A stretch of DNA of 64,000 nt from Candidatus Berkiella cookevillensis (GCF_001431315.2 NZ_LKHV02000001.1:1116001-1180000); one strand, 5' to 3'. Counted from the first letter of the stretch, positions 10,282-20,075 are shown. Notes: generated by a model from the sequence alone, not told the origin. Program-made: numbers and translations.

Positions 10282-11079
10282 TTATTTCCAGCCAGGCAAT
10301 GCATATTCTCCAAAAAGTGCTTTTGCTTTCGCTTGTACTTCTTCAGAATGTAGTGATAGCATTAATTTTTCGAATTTTTCTTTGTCTTTTTCAGAATTAT
10401 TGACAACAACAATATTGACATAGGGTGAATCTTTATCTTCTTTAAAGAGAGCATCTGCGGGCGATAGGCTTGCTGCTAAAGCATAATTGGTGTTAATACA
10501 CGCTGCATCAAAGTCCTCTAATGCGCGTGGTAGTTGTGCTGCTGTTACTTCCTGAAAGTGAAGATTTTTAGGATTGTTTCTTATTTTATTCGGTGTGAGT
10601 TGCAGATCACTTGATTCTGCGAGCGTAATTAGACCCGCTTTCTCTAGTAGTTTTAGCGCTCTTGCCTCGTTGCTTGGATCATTGGGGATACCAATTTTTG
10701 CGCCCATAGGTAAGCTTTGTAGTTCGCTGTATTTTTTAGAATAAATCCCCATAGGATAAATGTACATCTTCCCTATGGCTATCAAGTCGAGGCGTCTTTC
10801 TTGATTCACGATGTTTAAAAAGGGTTGATGCTGGAACATATTGGCATCGATTGCACCTTCTGCAAGTGCTGTATTGGGCATTGTATAATCTTCAAATTCA
10901 AAGATTTTTAATTCAAGATTATACTTTTGCTTTGCAACCACTTTTGCGACTTCCATCAGTTCTGTTTCTGGGCCACTAATGGTACCAATGTAAATTTCAT
11001 GATCGTCTCGAGACTTTTGTTGGCAGCCCACGATAAATAGGAAAATTAAACTAATGAGAAAGTAATTTACGCGAGACAT
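10282..11079 (-). CDS. metQ: Methionine ABC transporter substrate-binding lipoprotein MetQ
   Basis: This is the NlpA/MetQ-family lipoprotein that binds D/L-methionine in the periplasm and delivers it to MetI. The N-terminus is a lipoprotein signal ending in the lipobox IVGC, so it is anchored to a membrane. Family features include the early GTISGPETELME segment, the NTALAEGAIDANMFQHQPFL stretch and a Gly-Trp-Lys end. The frame extends to a GTG at 11085, but the ATG at 11079 is better placed behind the AGGTG element, so I use it. The start lies inside the end of metI, a translational-coupling arrangement. It is the last gene of metN-metI-metQ. No SAM riboswitch or obvious MetJ box is visible upstream of metN. 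Confidence 0.93.
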   Translation of the reverse strand: MSRVNYFLISLIFLFIVGCQQKSRDDHEIYIGTISGPETELMEVAKVVAKQKYNLELKIFEFEDYTMPNTALAEGAIDANMFQHQPFLNIVNQERRLDLIAIGKMYIYPMGIYSKKYSELQSLPMGAKIGIPNDPSNEARALKLLEKAGLITLAESSDLQLTPNKIRNNPKNLHFQEVTAAQLPRALEDFDAACINTNYALAASLSPADALFKEDKDSPYVNIVVVNNSEKDKEKFEKLMLSLHSEEVQAKAKALFGEYALPGWK

Positions 11080-11692
11080 AATCACCTACTGTTTGAATAC
11101 ATTGAACGAGTATAACGAGAATTAACACAGTAATAATCATTATTTGTGTATCGTATCTTTGATAGCCATAGTTGATGGCGAGGGTACCTAAACCACCACT
11201 GCCATTGAAGCCTGCCATGGCGGAATAGCCCACTAAATTAACTAAAGTAAGGGTCAAACCACTGATGATAGAGGGCAAGCTCTCTGGAATTAATACTTTA
11301 CTAATGATTTGAAAATGATTGGCGCCCATCGATTTTGCGGCTTCTATCAGTCCGTCAGGAATTTCATTGAGCGCTGTTTCAACCGTGCGTGCAAAGAAGG
11401 GGATCGCTGCTAAGGTGAGTGGCACAATCACCGCGTGGACACCAATAGACGTGCCCATCATCAGCCGGGTAAAAGGGATAATCGCAATCATTAAAATAAT
11501 AAATGGAATTGAGCGTGTCGCATTAACAATCAAGCTTAATAATCGATATAAATGTTTTCTTGACCAGAGTCGATTGGGGGCATAAAGATGCAATAAAATG
11601 CCCAAAGGTAATCCACCTATCAAGGAAAAAAGACCTGAGACAAAAACCATCTCAAGCGTTTCAAAAGTTGCTTTAATGATCGGATTCAACAT
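11051..11692 (-). CDS. metI: Methionine ABC transporter permease MetI
   Basis: A 213-residue inner-membrane permease of the MetI type, with about five hydrophobic helices. The cytoplasmic coupling loop EAAKSMGANHFQIISKVLIPES (about residues 117-138) matches the EAA motif that contacts the ATPase, and the conserved NLVGYSAMAGFNGSGGLG follows. Length matches the family (about 217). It overlaps the end of metN by 20 bp and its own end overlaps the start of metQ, so the three genes form a tightly coupled operon on the minus strand. Confidence 0.95.
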   Translation of the reverse strand: MLNPIIKATFETLEMVFVSGLFSLIGGLPLGILLHLYAPNRLWSRKHLYRLLSLIVNATRSIPFIILMIAIIPFTRLMMGTSIGVHAVIVPLTLAAIPFFARTVETALNEIPDGLIEAAKSMGANHFQIISKVLIPESLPSIISGLTLTLVNLVGYSAMAGFNGSGGLGTLAINYGYQRYDTQIMIITVLILVILVQCIQTVGDYVSRKLLSH

Positions 11693-12734
11693 AACCTAAG
11701 GTCTCTACATATAAGCGATTACGTTCTAGAAATTGAATGCTTTTTTCAATATTGTCTTGATCTCCCCGGATCTCAACGATCATGACTCCCATGGGTTGAT
11801 CTTGAATATTTTCAATATAGCCTTGCAAAATATTGATAACGATTCGGTATTGTGAAATAAGATAACTAATAATAGGCTGGGATGCTTGTTCACCATGATA
11901 AGCCAATCGTAAGATACGGCTTGAACCTGGCTTGCTATACTTTTGCAGCATCTTTTGAATGTGCAAAGGTACTTCTAGCATGGAGGTCTTCTTCACCAAT
12001 TCTTTGGTAATTTCTTGCTTGGGATTTGTAAATATTTCGATCACAGAGCCTTGCTCAATAATTTTTCCATCATCAATAACGGCAACTTTGTCACATATTT
12101 CTTTTACGACATCCATTTCATGCGTGATCATAAAAATTGTGAGACCTAATTCTTGATTGATTTTTTTGAGCAATCGTAAAATATCTCTGGTTGAGGTGGG
12201 ATCAAGCGCACTGGTTGCTTCGTCGGACAGTAATATTTTAGGCGTAGTTGCTATAGCTCTTGCAATGGCAACACGCTGTTTTTGTCCACCACTTAATTGA
12301 CTGGGGTATTTTTTAGCATGTTCACTTAAATTCACTAACATCAGTAGGTCGGTTACACGTTTGCGTATTTCTGTCTTGGGCTTTTTGAGTAATTCAAGTG
12401 GCAGGGCAATATTCTGTTCAACCGTGCGTGAGCGCAGCAAATTAAAGTGCTGAAAGATTTTACCCATTTTTAAGCGGGTGATGCGTAGTTCGTTTTCGGT
12501 TAAATGCGAGGTTGGTTGACCATCAATGATGACATCGCCACTGGATGGCGGTGATAATAAATTAACACATTTAATCAGTGTACTTTTACCTGCGCCACTT
12601 TTACCAATAATGCCAAATACTTCGCCTGGCTTAATATCCAAATTAATATTATCAAGCGCTTTTACGGCTTGTGGGTCTGATGGCTTAGGTATGCCTGATG
12701 AGTAAGATTTTGAAAGATTTTTTATGCTAATCAT
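11673..12734 (-). CDS. metN: Methionine ABC transporter ATP-binding protein MetN
   Basis: ATPase of the methionine importer. Walker A GKSGAGKST (residues 44-52), signature LSGGQKQR, Walker B with LLSDEATSALDP and an H-loop ITHE are all present. After the ABC core, about 100 residues form the C-terminal NIL/ACT-like domain, which in known MetN proteins binds methionine and lowers transport when the pool is high. Such allosteric control is expected here. The frame extends to a TTG at 12746. I use the ATG at 12734, which gives the family-typical start MISIKNLSKSY. It is the first gene of the metNIQ operon. Confidence 0.95.
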   Translation of the reverse strand: MISIKNLSKSYSSGIPKPSDPQAVKALDNINLDIKPGEVFGIIGKSGAGKSTLIKCVNLLSPPSSGDVIIDGQPTSHLTENELRITRLKMGKIFQHFNLLRSRTVEQNIALPLELLKKPKTEIRKRVTDLLMLVNLSEHAKKYPSQLSGGQKQRVAIARAIATTPKILLSDEATSALDPTSTRDILRLLKKINQELGLTIFMITHEMDVVKEICDKVAVIDDGKIIEQGSVIEIFTNPKQEITKELVKKTSMLEVPLHIQKMLQKYSKPGSSRILRLAYHGEQASQPIISYLISQYRIVINILQGYIENIQDQPMGVMIVEIRGDQDNIEKSIQFLERNRLYVETLGYVESDH

Positions 12735-12812
12735 GCTGTTACGCAAAGAGAAAATTAACCAATGATTCTAACACAGAACACTGGCTTTAGAAATACGGCT
12801 GTTAAATACGGA

Positions 12813-12837
12813 CGGGCACAGAGATTCGCCTTTACAT
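12813..12837. repeat. Degenerate copy of the GTAGGGGC inverted-repeat family (single arm)
   Basis: The 25 bases here match the segment at 20260-20284 (same CGGGCACAGAGA core, then a CGCC..TACA end) with a few changes. The partner arm seen at 20255-20339 is missing, so this looks like a decayed remnant of that family. Confidence 0.4.
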
Positions 12838-12857
12838 GAGAAGAAAGTGTGGGTGTC

Positions 12858-12904
12858 CCAGATTAAATAAGGGTAAGCACGAAGGCTGCTCCTATTTAAT
12901 CTGG
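12858..12904. repeat. Perfect 12-bp inverted repeat between metN and the phosphodiesterase gene
   Basis: The arms ccagattaaata (12858-12869) and tatttaatctgg (12893-12904) are exact reverse complements around a 23-bp centre that has a smaller AGCA/TGCT stem. It lies downstream of the minus-strand phosphodiesterase gene and upstream of metN. No clear U-run follows on the minus strand, while a GTTTTT run follows on the plus strand. A transcription-stop or mRNA-processing hairpin is the simplest reading; an operator for metNIQ is possible. Confidence 0.5.
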
Positions 12905-12948
12905 CTCTGTTTTTAGTTTAATAACTAATTTATGATGGCGTGGTGATT

Positions 12949-13719
12949 CTAAATAGCTTCGCGAATACTGGGTCTAGATTCTATTAATGAATCTGTAAAA
13001 ATCCCAAATACACCTTGGTTTAGCAACTGATTTGCAATTTCTTGATCATTAACGGTGTAGACTAACAAAGGGATATTTAAGTGCTGGGATCGAGAAATAT
13101 CAGCATCATTTAGTGAATGATGATTACAGTTAATCGTGGCATTAGGTGTTTTCACAGCCAGTCTGATTAATTCTGGTGTAATAGCATCGCATAAAAAACC
13201 AATTGCTATGTCTTTCAGTCTGCTTCGCACCTGAAGTAATAAGTCCCATTCGAAACTTGAAACCAATGGCAACGCTCTTGCTTTGGGCCATTTTTTCTCA
13301 ATCAAGGTGCAAAAAGAGTTACAGAGTGCGTTTTTATAGGCTTGGCTTGGGTTGTTAGGGCATTTTAATTCAATATTAAAATGAAGGTTATATCTTAATA
13401 ATTTGTTAAGATCTTTCTCAAGATTTGGAATCTTAGTACCTGAAAATTTAGAGCCATACCATGCACCAGCATCCAAAGCTTTTATATCTGCATAGGTAAA
13501 ATCATAAACTAATCCATTACCATTAGTGGTACGATTTAAATCATGATCATGGAATATTATCAGTTGATGATCTTTTGATAGCTGAACATCAAACTCAACC
13601 CAGTTGAGTCCTTGCTCATAAGCTGCTTGAATAGCAGCAATTGTATTTTCTGGTGCATAACCAGCGAGTCCTCGATGGCCGATGAGTCCGTGCTTAGGCG
13701 CTATGTGTTTAATATCCAT
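12949..13719 (-). CDS. Glycerophosphodiester phosphodiesterase (GDPD/UgpQ family)
   Basis: This enzyme hydrolyses glycerophosphodiesters, released from phospholipid head groups, to glycerol-3-phosphate and an alcohol. The GDPD TIM-barrel signature is clear: IGHRG, APENT, VEFDVQ, HDHDLNRTTNG near the N-terminus and FNIELKCP in the middle, which supply the metal-binding Glu/Asp and catalytic His residues. There is no signal peptide, so it is cytoplasmic, as UgpQ is. The frame could start at 13737, but AAGAGG lies a few bases before the ATG at 13719, giving MDIKHIAPKHG, which I take as the true start. Length is 256 residues, typical of the family. It is transcribed divergently from the AddB-like gene. 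A role in recycling host or own lipid head groups is inferred. Confidence 0.92.
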   Translation of the reverse strand: MDIKHIAPKHGLIGHRGLAGYAPENTIAAIQAAYEQGLNWVEFDVQLSKDHQLIIFHDHDLNRTTNGNGLVYDFTYADIKALDAGAWYGSKFSGTKIPNLEKDLNKLLRYNLHFNIELKCPNNPSQAYKNALCNSFCTLIEKKWPKARALPLVSSFEWDLLLQVRSRLKDIAIGFLCDAITPELIRLAVKTPNATINCNHHSLNDADISRSQHLNIPLLVYTVNDQEIANQLLNQGVFGIFTDSLIESRPSIREAI

Positions 13720-13858
13720 TGTTATCCTCTTGCGCATCTTTCGGGGAAATATAAGCGATTTGATTACTGTGATTATTATAAGTTCATTTATCGACTTACT
13801 TTATTTTCAATTTTAGTAGAAGAGACATCTTCTTGCGAGCATAAAATTAGGTATCTGC

Positions 13859-16552
13859 ATGATGCATTTTGAATTGGTTAACAAACTAATGTCTGGAGCT
13901 CTTCTTTTAACACCTACGCGACGTCTGGCTGCAGCTTGCCTGAAAGATTTTGATGCGAGCATGCAAGAAGCCCAAAGGCAGGCTTGGGAAATGCCCAAGA
14001 TACAAGGTTTGCAAGATTGGTGTATACAATATTGGCAACACTTAGAGGTTTCTGGTTATACAGACTGCTACTTGATGACAGCTCAAGAATCCTTGTTGTT
14101 AATGGAAGAGATTATTCAAAAATCTTCTTATGCTGACAGACTTCTAAAACCCCACACAACCGCAAAACTGGTATTAAGTGCATGGAATACATTGCATTAT
14201 TGGTGCGAATCAAAGCAAATAGAAGCCAGTTGTGAAAATGTTGATCAAGAAGCCTTTCAGGATTTCTGTAAGCATTATCGCCATCATCTCTCACAATTTA
14301 AACTTATTGATCAGGCTCAGTTACTCGATCACATTATGCAGCATTATTGTGAAAATGATGAAAGCGTGACTCAAGCATTTTATATCCGCCATCTTATTTG
14401 TTATGGTTTTGACGACATAACACCGCAGTTTTCTAAATTTTTAAAACTAATTGAGTCAAAATCTTGTATCCTAGACATAGATTCTCCCACAACAATCACT
14501 CCTGACAGCCTAAGTCGTATAGTCTGTGAGGATGTACAAGATGAGATTAAGCGAGCGGCTGCTTGGGCAAAAGAAAAATTATTATCTAAAAAGCCAGGTG
14601 AAAAAATATCAAAAATTGGCATTGTATTACCGAATTTACCTGCTTATCGAGAGCAAGTGGTTCAAGCCTTTGATGCTATTTTTGACACAGAGAGTCAAAT
14701 ATCACCTATCGCCAAAATCTCTCCTGAATATAATATTTCAACGGCAATACCACTCACGCAATATCCTTGTATACAGATCTGTTTCTCATTGTTAAGAATG
14801 TTAAAATTTGAGTTTTCAGTTGCCGATCTTTCTTTAGTTTTGAATTCTGCTTATATTAAAGATTCTATTAAACATCAAGACATGTATCAGGCAATAAAGT
14901 CCAAAGTCGCTGATAGCTATCAAGACAAGCTAACACTTGAACAATGGATAAGTGTTTGCCAAAAATACAGCGATGCAAATCCCTTGCTTGAAGTGATCAT
15001 GGCGTTAAAATCACTGGCGACACATCAAAAACGACAGAAAATATCAAATTGGTCTCGTTATTTTGAAAAGGTTTTAAATCTTTGGGATTGGCCGGGTGAG
15101 CGTGCTTTGAATAGTATAGAGCATCAAGCGGTTAATCGATTCTATAAATTTCTAGATGAGTTTTGCCAATTGGATATGGTGTTTGGAAATGTTACCTATT
15201 CGGATGCTTTGGATAAATTTCAAAAATTTGCATCAAACATTGCCTTTCAACCTGAAAATCAAGGTGCGCCTATACAAATTTTAGGTATATTAGAGGCTTC
15301 AGGATTAATCTTTGATGAATTATGGCTCATGAATTTACATCATGAAAATTGGCCTCCTAAGGCAGAGCCTAATCCATTTTTGCCATTGGCACTACAAAAA
15401 CAAGCTTTTATGCCGCATGCTTCTCCACAAAGAGAATATGAATTCTCAAAGAAAATTACCGATAAACTATTAACTTCAGCAACGCATATTATTTGTAGTT
15501 ATCCACTATTACATGATAATAACCCAGTCTATCCCAGTGAGCTTATCAGTCATTTAGCCGTGGCAGAGGATCATACTATACAGCGAATAGATCAAAGAAT
15601 TGAACAAATATCTAATCATGCTGAGAATATTGAATATATAGATGATTATTTCCAATCAATTCCTCTTTCGCTGAATGCACAGAACAAAGAAAGCATCAAG
15701 GGGGGGAGTCAGATATTTGAATATCAAGCACAGTGTCCGTTTAAAGCATTTGCAAAATTCAGATTAAAGGCAAATAATTCAGAGCCACAGACATTGGGCG
15801 TGAATCCAAAGATCAGAGGTATCATTATTCATGAATGTCTACAAAAATTTTGGGAGCAGGTAAAATCGCAACAAGCGTTGATTGCCTTGTCAGATAATCT
15901 AGCGCCTTTTTTAGAGGGCATTATTTCCCAAGTAATTGCTGTACAAAAACGAAAAATTTCTTATACGGAAGTTTTATGGCAACTGGAAAAAATGCGTGTC
16001 AAAGGTATGCTTTTAGACATCATGGCCATTGAAAAAACACGCCCATCTTTTCAGATCAGCGCTGTCGAATCTTTTCACAGTATTCAGGTGGGTGAATTAC
16101 ACATTAATATTCGTATTGATAGAATAGATGCCTTGGAAAATGAGCAATATTTATTGATTGACTATAAAACATCTAATATGCACATAAAAAATATTGTCGA
16201 TGTGCCACTGCGTTCTCCTCAATTACCCTTATATTTAATGAGTGAACATACGTTTGTTTCTAATGGTGTCGCATGGTTTGTTGTTGGCAAAGAAGAAAAT
16301 GGATTATTGGGTATAAGTGCACAAGATTTGGATATTGAGGGTATTGTGCCTGTATCTGAATTAAATATTTCAACCACTTGGGAAACACAATTACAAGTAT
16401 GGCACAATGAATTGAATCGATTGTCTCAAGAGTATGTGGATGGATATTTAACACTCAAGCCAATAAATGGTATTCAAACCTGCCGACTATGCGATTTAAG
16501 TAGCTTTTGTAGAATTCAAGATAAAATGCAAGCTGAGAAAATGTATGGATGA
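13859..16552 (+). CDS. AddB-like PD-(D/E)XK nuclease, partner of the AddA-like helicase
   Basis: An 897-residue protein of the AddB-like 'probable DNA repair protein' type found beside AddA-like helicases in beta- and gammaproteobacteria. The N-terminal LLLTPTRRLAAACL occupies the place of a P-loop but lacks GxGK, so the helicase half is probably inactive. The C-terminal nuclease has RIDRID and LLIDYKTSN (about 765-770), the PD-(D/E)XK core. Four cysteines fit an iron-sulphur staple: QAQCPF (about 624) and TCRLCDLSSFC (about 874-884), as in AddB. The gene starts within a few bases of the divergent phosphodiesterase promoter region and overlaps the helicase gene by 8 bp, so the two subunits are translationally coupled. 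Expected role: double-strand-break end processing before RecA loading. Confidence 0.87.
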   Translation: MMHFELVNKLMSGALLLTPTRRLAAACLKDFDASMQEAQRQAWEMPKIQGLQDWCIQYWQHLEVSGYTDCYLMTAQESLLLMEEIIQKSSYADRLLKPHTTAKLVLSAWNTLHYWCESKQIEASCENVDQEAFQDFCKHYRHHLSQFKLIDQAQLLDHIMQHYCENDESVTQAFYIRHLICYGFDDITPQFSKFLKLIESKSCILDIDSPTTITPDSLSRIVCEDVQDEIKRAAAWAKEKLLSKKPGEKISKIGIVLPNLPAYREQVVQAFDAIFDTESQISPIAKISPEYNISTAIPLTQYPCIQICFSLLRMLKFEFSVADLSLVLNSAYIKDSIKHQDMYQAIKSKVADSYQDKLTLEQWISVCQKYSDANPLLEVIMALKSLATHQKRQKISNWSRYFEKVLNLWDWPGERALNSIEHQAVNRFYKFLDEFCQLDMVFGNVTYSDALDKFQKFASNIAFQPENQGAPIQILGILEASGLIFDELWLMNLHHENWPPKAEPNPFLPLALQKQAFMPHASPQREYEFSKKITDKLLTSATHIICSYPLLHDNNPVYPSELISHLAVAEDHTIQRIDQRIEQISNHAENIEYIDDYFQSIPLSLNAQNKESIKGGSQIFEYQAQCPFKAFAKFRLKANNSEPQTLGVNPKIRGIIIHECLQKFWEQVKSQQALIALSDNLAPFLEGIISQVIAVQKRKISYTEVLWQLEKMRVKGMLLDIMAIEKTRPSFQISAVESFHSIQVGELHINIRIDRIDALENEQYLLIDYKTSNMHIKNIVDVPLRSPQLPLYLMSEHTFVSNGVAWFVVGKEENGLLGISAQDLDIEGIVPVSELNISTTWETQLQVWHNELNRLSQEYVDGYLTLKPINGIQTCRLCDLSSFCRIQDKMQAEKMYG

Positions 16553-19500
16553 GAAAGAACGTATTAAAGCACTAACGCCCAATCAATCCTTTATTGTGGA
16601 AGCTCCCGCAGGCTCAGGAAAAACAGAATTATTAACATTGCGTTATCTTACATTGCTTAATTATGTTCATAAAGATCCTGAAGAAGTTGTGGCTGTTACT
16701 TTCACACGAAAAGCGGCGAGTGAAATGAAACATAGAGTCATACAGGCTCTAAAACAAGCTTCTTCGTGTGATTTTAGCAATTTATCCGAATATTCGGAAA
16801 AAGATAAAACCAGAATTGAAATTGCAAAGCGCGTTCTGGTTAAAGATCAAGAAAACAGCTGGTATCTATTAGAAAACCCCAGCCGACTAAGAATCTTAAC
16901 GATTGACGCTTTATGCACAATGCTGGCTTATAGAACACCTATTTTGTCACATTTTGGAGGAAAACCTGAGATTCATGATTCTCCTGAGGTGTTATATAAG
17001 AAAGCAATTGAAAGTTTTATTCGTGAAACAACGCGAGAAAGTGAATGGTACCCAGGTTTTGAAAAATTATTACTATACTTTGACAATATGAACAGAGTGT
17101 GTGATTGGTTTATTCAATTACTGGCCAATCGAGATCAATGGCTGCCTTATCTTTTTGCTCAATCACAACAGCAAGATCTTCTGAGCTATTTTAAGAAGGG
17201 TATTAATACCATCAAACAGCATGTGATAGAAAAGATTGCCACAGATATAATGCCCTATGAACAGGCGCTTGTAGAAACCTTAAATTATCTTCACTCTCAA
17301 TATGTTGAAAACGGTGAAACACATGTTTTCTGTGAGTATTCTGATCTTACGTACTTGCCTACGGAGATAGAGAGCACTGATTTATGGTTGGCACTTTGCG
17401 ATTTATTGCTTGTCAAAGATGGTGGGTGGCGAAAAGTTGTTAACAAAAATCAAGGTTTTTATAGTGCCAGTAGTGCAAAATCTAAACAAGATAAAGAAAT
17501 ACGGAAAGCAAAAAAAAGCGAGTTTGAAGCTTTATTAAAAATAATGTCAGAAAATATGATGTTAAATCAGTCTTTGAATGAGTTTTTGACTTTGCCTGAT
17601 AGCAATGTACCGAAAGAAGAGTTAGATATTTTAATAGCTTTGCAGCAAGTTTTGCCTGTTCTTGTTGGGTTTTTAAGAATTTCTTTTAAAGAGACAGGGA
17701 AGGTAGATTTTGTAGAGATGTCTTTGGGTGCTTTACATGCCTTAAGAGATGAAACAGGCCCTACTGAAGTAGCGCAAGCTTTAGATTATACAATTTCACA
17801 TATTTTGGTAGATGAGTTTCAGGATACTTCTGCATTACAATTTCAGCTTTTAGAACAGTTAATTTGCGAGTGGACACCTACGGATAGCATACCCAAAGTA
17901 GATGAATGTTCGGTTAGGCGGCAAGAGAGCGAAGCCCCAGGAGTGCACGCTTTGTGCATGACTGGGGTGAGTGAGCGAAGCCAACAACACCGAGCGTTCA
18001 TCTACGAAGGGTATAAAACAGTCTTTTTAGTTGGGGATCCTCAGCAATCCATTTATCGATTTCGAGGCGCAGAAGTCGGCGTGTTTTTGCATGCACAACA
18101 ATATGGCATTGCTAATATAATTTTAGAGAGCATTTCTTTAAAACGAAATTTTAGAAGTCAGCCTATGCTGGTTGATTGGGTTTCAGATAAGCTTAAAGAT
18201 ATTTTTCCTAAAGAAGACAATCTTGCAACAGGCGCTGTTACACATAAGAAAGCCTATTCTGCTATAAGCAGCGATGAACAAGCAAGTATTTCTGTCAAAT
18301 GTTTTTCTAAACTAAGAGATGAGTCATTGTATATCGTAGAGCAAATAAAAATTCTACAAAAGCAACAGCCACAAAACTCACTGGCTGTGCTGGTACGTGC
18401 GAAAAAACATCTTGTTAGTATTATTGCTTTATTAAAAGCGAATAATATACCTTTTTACGCAAAGGAAATTTCTCAGCTGATTGTGAGACCACACGTCATT
18501 GATCTTATATCATTGGCAAAAGGACTCTTTAATTGGAATGATAGAATTGCTTGGCTATCTGTATTACGTGCGCCATGGTTAGGTTTGCAATTAATAGATA
18601 TTTATAAAATCATCCAGGAAAGTGACACGCATTCGCTTTGGGAGATTATTAAATCGATAGAGAGTGTACGCGCCAAAGAAATAGGTTTAAGCACAGATAC
18701 CATAGAAAGATTACAGCCTTTTGTTACTATTATTGACTATTGGTTACATCACAAGCAACGTCGTGGTATTGCTGCATGGCTAAAAGGACTTTGGAATGCT
18801 TTAGGCTGTGCTACTTGTTATCCTAATGATGTATCTCAAGATATTGATCAGGTCTTTATTTTGCTTGAAAAATTTGTTGAGCAGGAGTATGAAGTTGATT
18901 TTAATGCCTTTGAAGAAAAATTAACCTCCGTGTATGCAGATCAATCTCATACACTGACAGAAGGGGCATCTATTCAGGAGCAAAATACTCAGATTCAGTT
19001 GATGACCATTCATCAAGCGAAAGGTTTAGAGTTTGATACTGTTATATTGCCTGGCTTGCAGATGCTAACTAATAAAGCAGATTCTACTTTATTACAATGG
19101 CATGAAGGTTGGTATGGTCAAAATAAAGTATTTCTCATGGGCGCAAAAACACTCAATAAAACAGAACAGCAAAAAAGTATTTTTTACTATTTAAGCAAAG
19201 TAGTCGGTCAGAAAAATAGATATGAATTAATACGTTTGTTGTATGTTGCTTTAACCAGAGCTAAATCAAAATTATTTCTATGTTTTAGTTTGGAAAAAAA
19301 TGAAGCGAATGATTATATTGAACCTAAAGCAGGTAGCTTTCTTGAGTTATTATGGGATTATATCAATATATCTGATGACACAGAAAATAAAATACATGAG
19401 GATTGTAAGATAAGTAATGTCAACACGCCTGTACCCTTTGTGTATCGTGCTAAGCAGCCCATTGATTTGCATCGTATTCCTATGCTTTCCTACAATGAAG

Positions 19501-20075
19501 ATGAGCTAGATCTCAATCGGCCAGAACGTGAATATCATCATCAACGAATAGCAGGTATTATTTTTCATCGCATAATTGCTTATTATTGTCAAAATCAGCA
19601 ATTTTTATCTGCTGAAGAAGCTTTGCCGATGCTCATTCGTAGCGTACCTTTTTTATTACGGCCGTATGGCTTAGCCGCAGAAATATTTGAAAATGCTCGT
19701 CATGCAATTCATCATGCTTTAAAAAATATATTCTCAGATGAAAAAGGGCTTTGGATTATTGATAAAAATCATCAAAATCGATTAGCTGAGAAGGCATTTT
19801 CTAGTGTCGTCAGTTTAAAAAAAGAAAAAAATATTGCACACATTATTGTAGATTGTGCTTTCATTGATGAAAATAATCAAGCATGGGTGGTTGATTTCAA
19901 GTTAACACACAGTCAAGAAATGCAGCAATTTGATATCACAACTGAGGCTGAAAAATATAAACAGCAGTTATTAAGTTATAAGAAAGTATTGGAACATTAT
20001 TGGAAGCAGCCAGTTAGAGTAGGGCTTTATTTTCCAGCCCTTCCTTTCTGGTACGAATATAGTCTTCACACATAA
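16545..20075 (+). CDS. addA: AddA-like UvrD/Rep-family helicase-nuclease with a 36-residue palindromic insertion
   Basis: A 1,176-residue SF1A helicase with C-terminal nuclease. Motifs in order: EAPAGSGKTELL (19-30), AVTFTRKAASEM, VDEFQDTS (about 421-428), VGDPQQSIYRFRG (about 496), HQAKGLEF (about 822), YVALTRAKS (about 900) and a RecB-type nuclease motif VVDFKLTH (about 1,115). With the upstream gene it should unwind and resect double-strand breaks. Two oddities are visible. Codons 452-487 (17898-18005) are an in-frame palindromic insertion between the Walker-B strand and motif III, a spot that is normally a short loop. The last few codons and the stop lie inside a 147-bp dispersed repeat starting at 20058, so the C-terminus (SLHT) is repeat-derived. 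The flanking helicase motifs are intact, so the protein is probably functional. Confidence 0.9.
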   Translation: MDEKERIKALTPNQSFIVEAPAGSGKTELLTLRYLTLLNYVHKDPEEVVAVTFTRKAASEMKHRVIQALKQASSCDFSNLSEYSEKDKTRIEIAKRVLVKDQENSWYLLENPSRLRILTIDALCTMLAYRTPILSHFGGKPEIHDSPEVLYKKAIESFIRETTRESEWYPGFEKLLLYFDNMNRVCDWFIQLLANRDQWLPYLFAQSQQQDLLSYFKKGINTIKQHVIEKIATDIMPYEQALVETLNYLHSQYVENGETHVFCEYSDLTYLPTEIESTDLWLALCDLLLVKDGGWRKVVNKNQGFYSASSAKSKQDKEIRKAKKSEFEALLKIMSENMMLNQSLNEFLTLPDSNVPKEELDILIALQQVLPVLVGFLRISFKETGKVDFVEMSLGALHALRDETGPTEVAQALDYTISHILVDEFQDTSALQFQLLEQLICEWTPTDSIPKVDECSVRRQESEAPGVHALCMTGVSERSQQHRAFIYEGYKTVFLVGDPQQSIYRFRGAEVGVFLHAQQYGIANIILESISLKRNFRSQPMLVDWVSDKLKDIFPKEDNLATGAVTHKKAYSAISSDEQASISVKCFSKLRDESLYIVEQIKILQKQQPQNSLAVLVRAKKHLVSIIALLKANNIPFYAKEISQLIVRPHVIDLISLAKGLFNWNDRIAWLSVLRAPWLGLQLIDIYKIIQESDTHSLWEIIKSIESVRAKEIGLSTDTIERLQPFVTIIDYWLHHKQRRGIAAWLKGLWNALGCATCYPNDVSQDIDQVFILLEKFVEQEYEVDFNAFEEKLTSVYADQSHTLTEGASIQEQNTQIQLMTIHQAKGLEFDTVILPGLQMLTNKADSTLLQWHEGWYGQNKVFLMGAKTLNKTEQQKSIFYYLSKVVGQKNRYELIRLLYVALTRAKSKLFLCFSLEKNEANDYIEPKAGSFLELLWDYINISDDTENKIHEDCKISNVNTPVPFVYRAKQPIDLHRIPMLSYNEDELDLNRPEREYHHQRIAGIIFHRIIAYYCQNQQFLSAEEALPMLIRSVPFLLRPYGLAAEIFENARHAIHHALKNIFSDEKGLWIIDKNHQNRLAEKAFSSVVSLKKEKNIAHIIVDCAFIDENNQAWVVDFKLTHSQEMQQFDITTEAEKYKQQLLSYKKVLEHYWKQPVRVGLYFPALPFWYEYSLHT
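17898..18005 (+). repeat. In-frame palindromic insertion element inside the AddA-like gene
   Basis: A 108-bp (36-codon) segment whose ends gtagatgaatgttcgg (17898-17913) and ccgagcgttcatctac (17990-18005) pair over 16 bp, with two G.T wobbles. The interior also pairs imperfectly: GCCCCAG and GTGCAC on the left match GTGCAT and CTGGGG on the right. It begins and ends on codon boundaries and contains no stop. It resembles in behaviour the Rickettsia palindromic elements known to insert in frame into genes. No sequence relationship to those elements is claimed. Confidence 0.8.

Noticed and set aside
12735-12948. SAM riboswitch or MetJ box upstream of metNIQ
   Set aside because: The gap holds a degenerate repeat and a perfect inverted repeat, but no SAM-I-type conserved core and no tandem AGACGTCT-like boxes.
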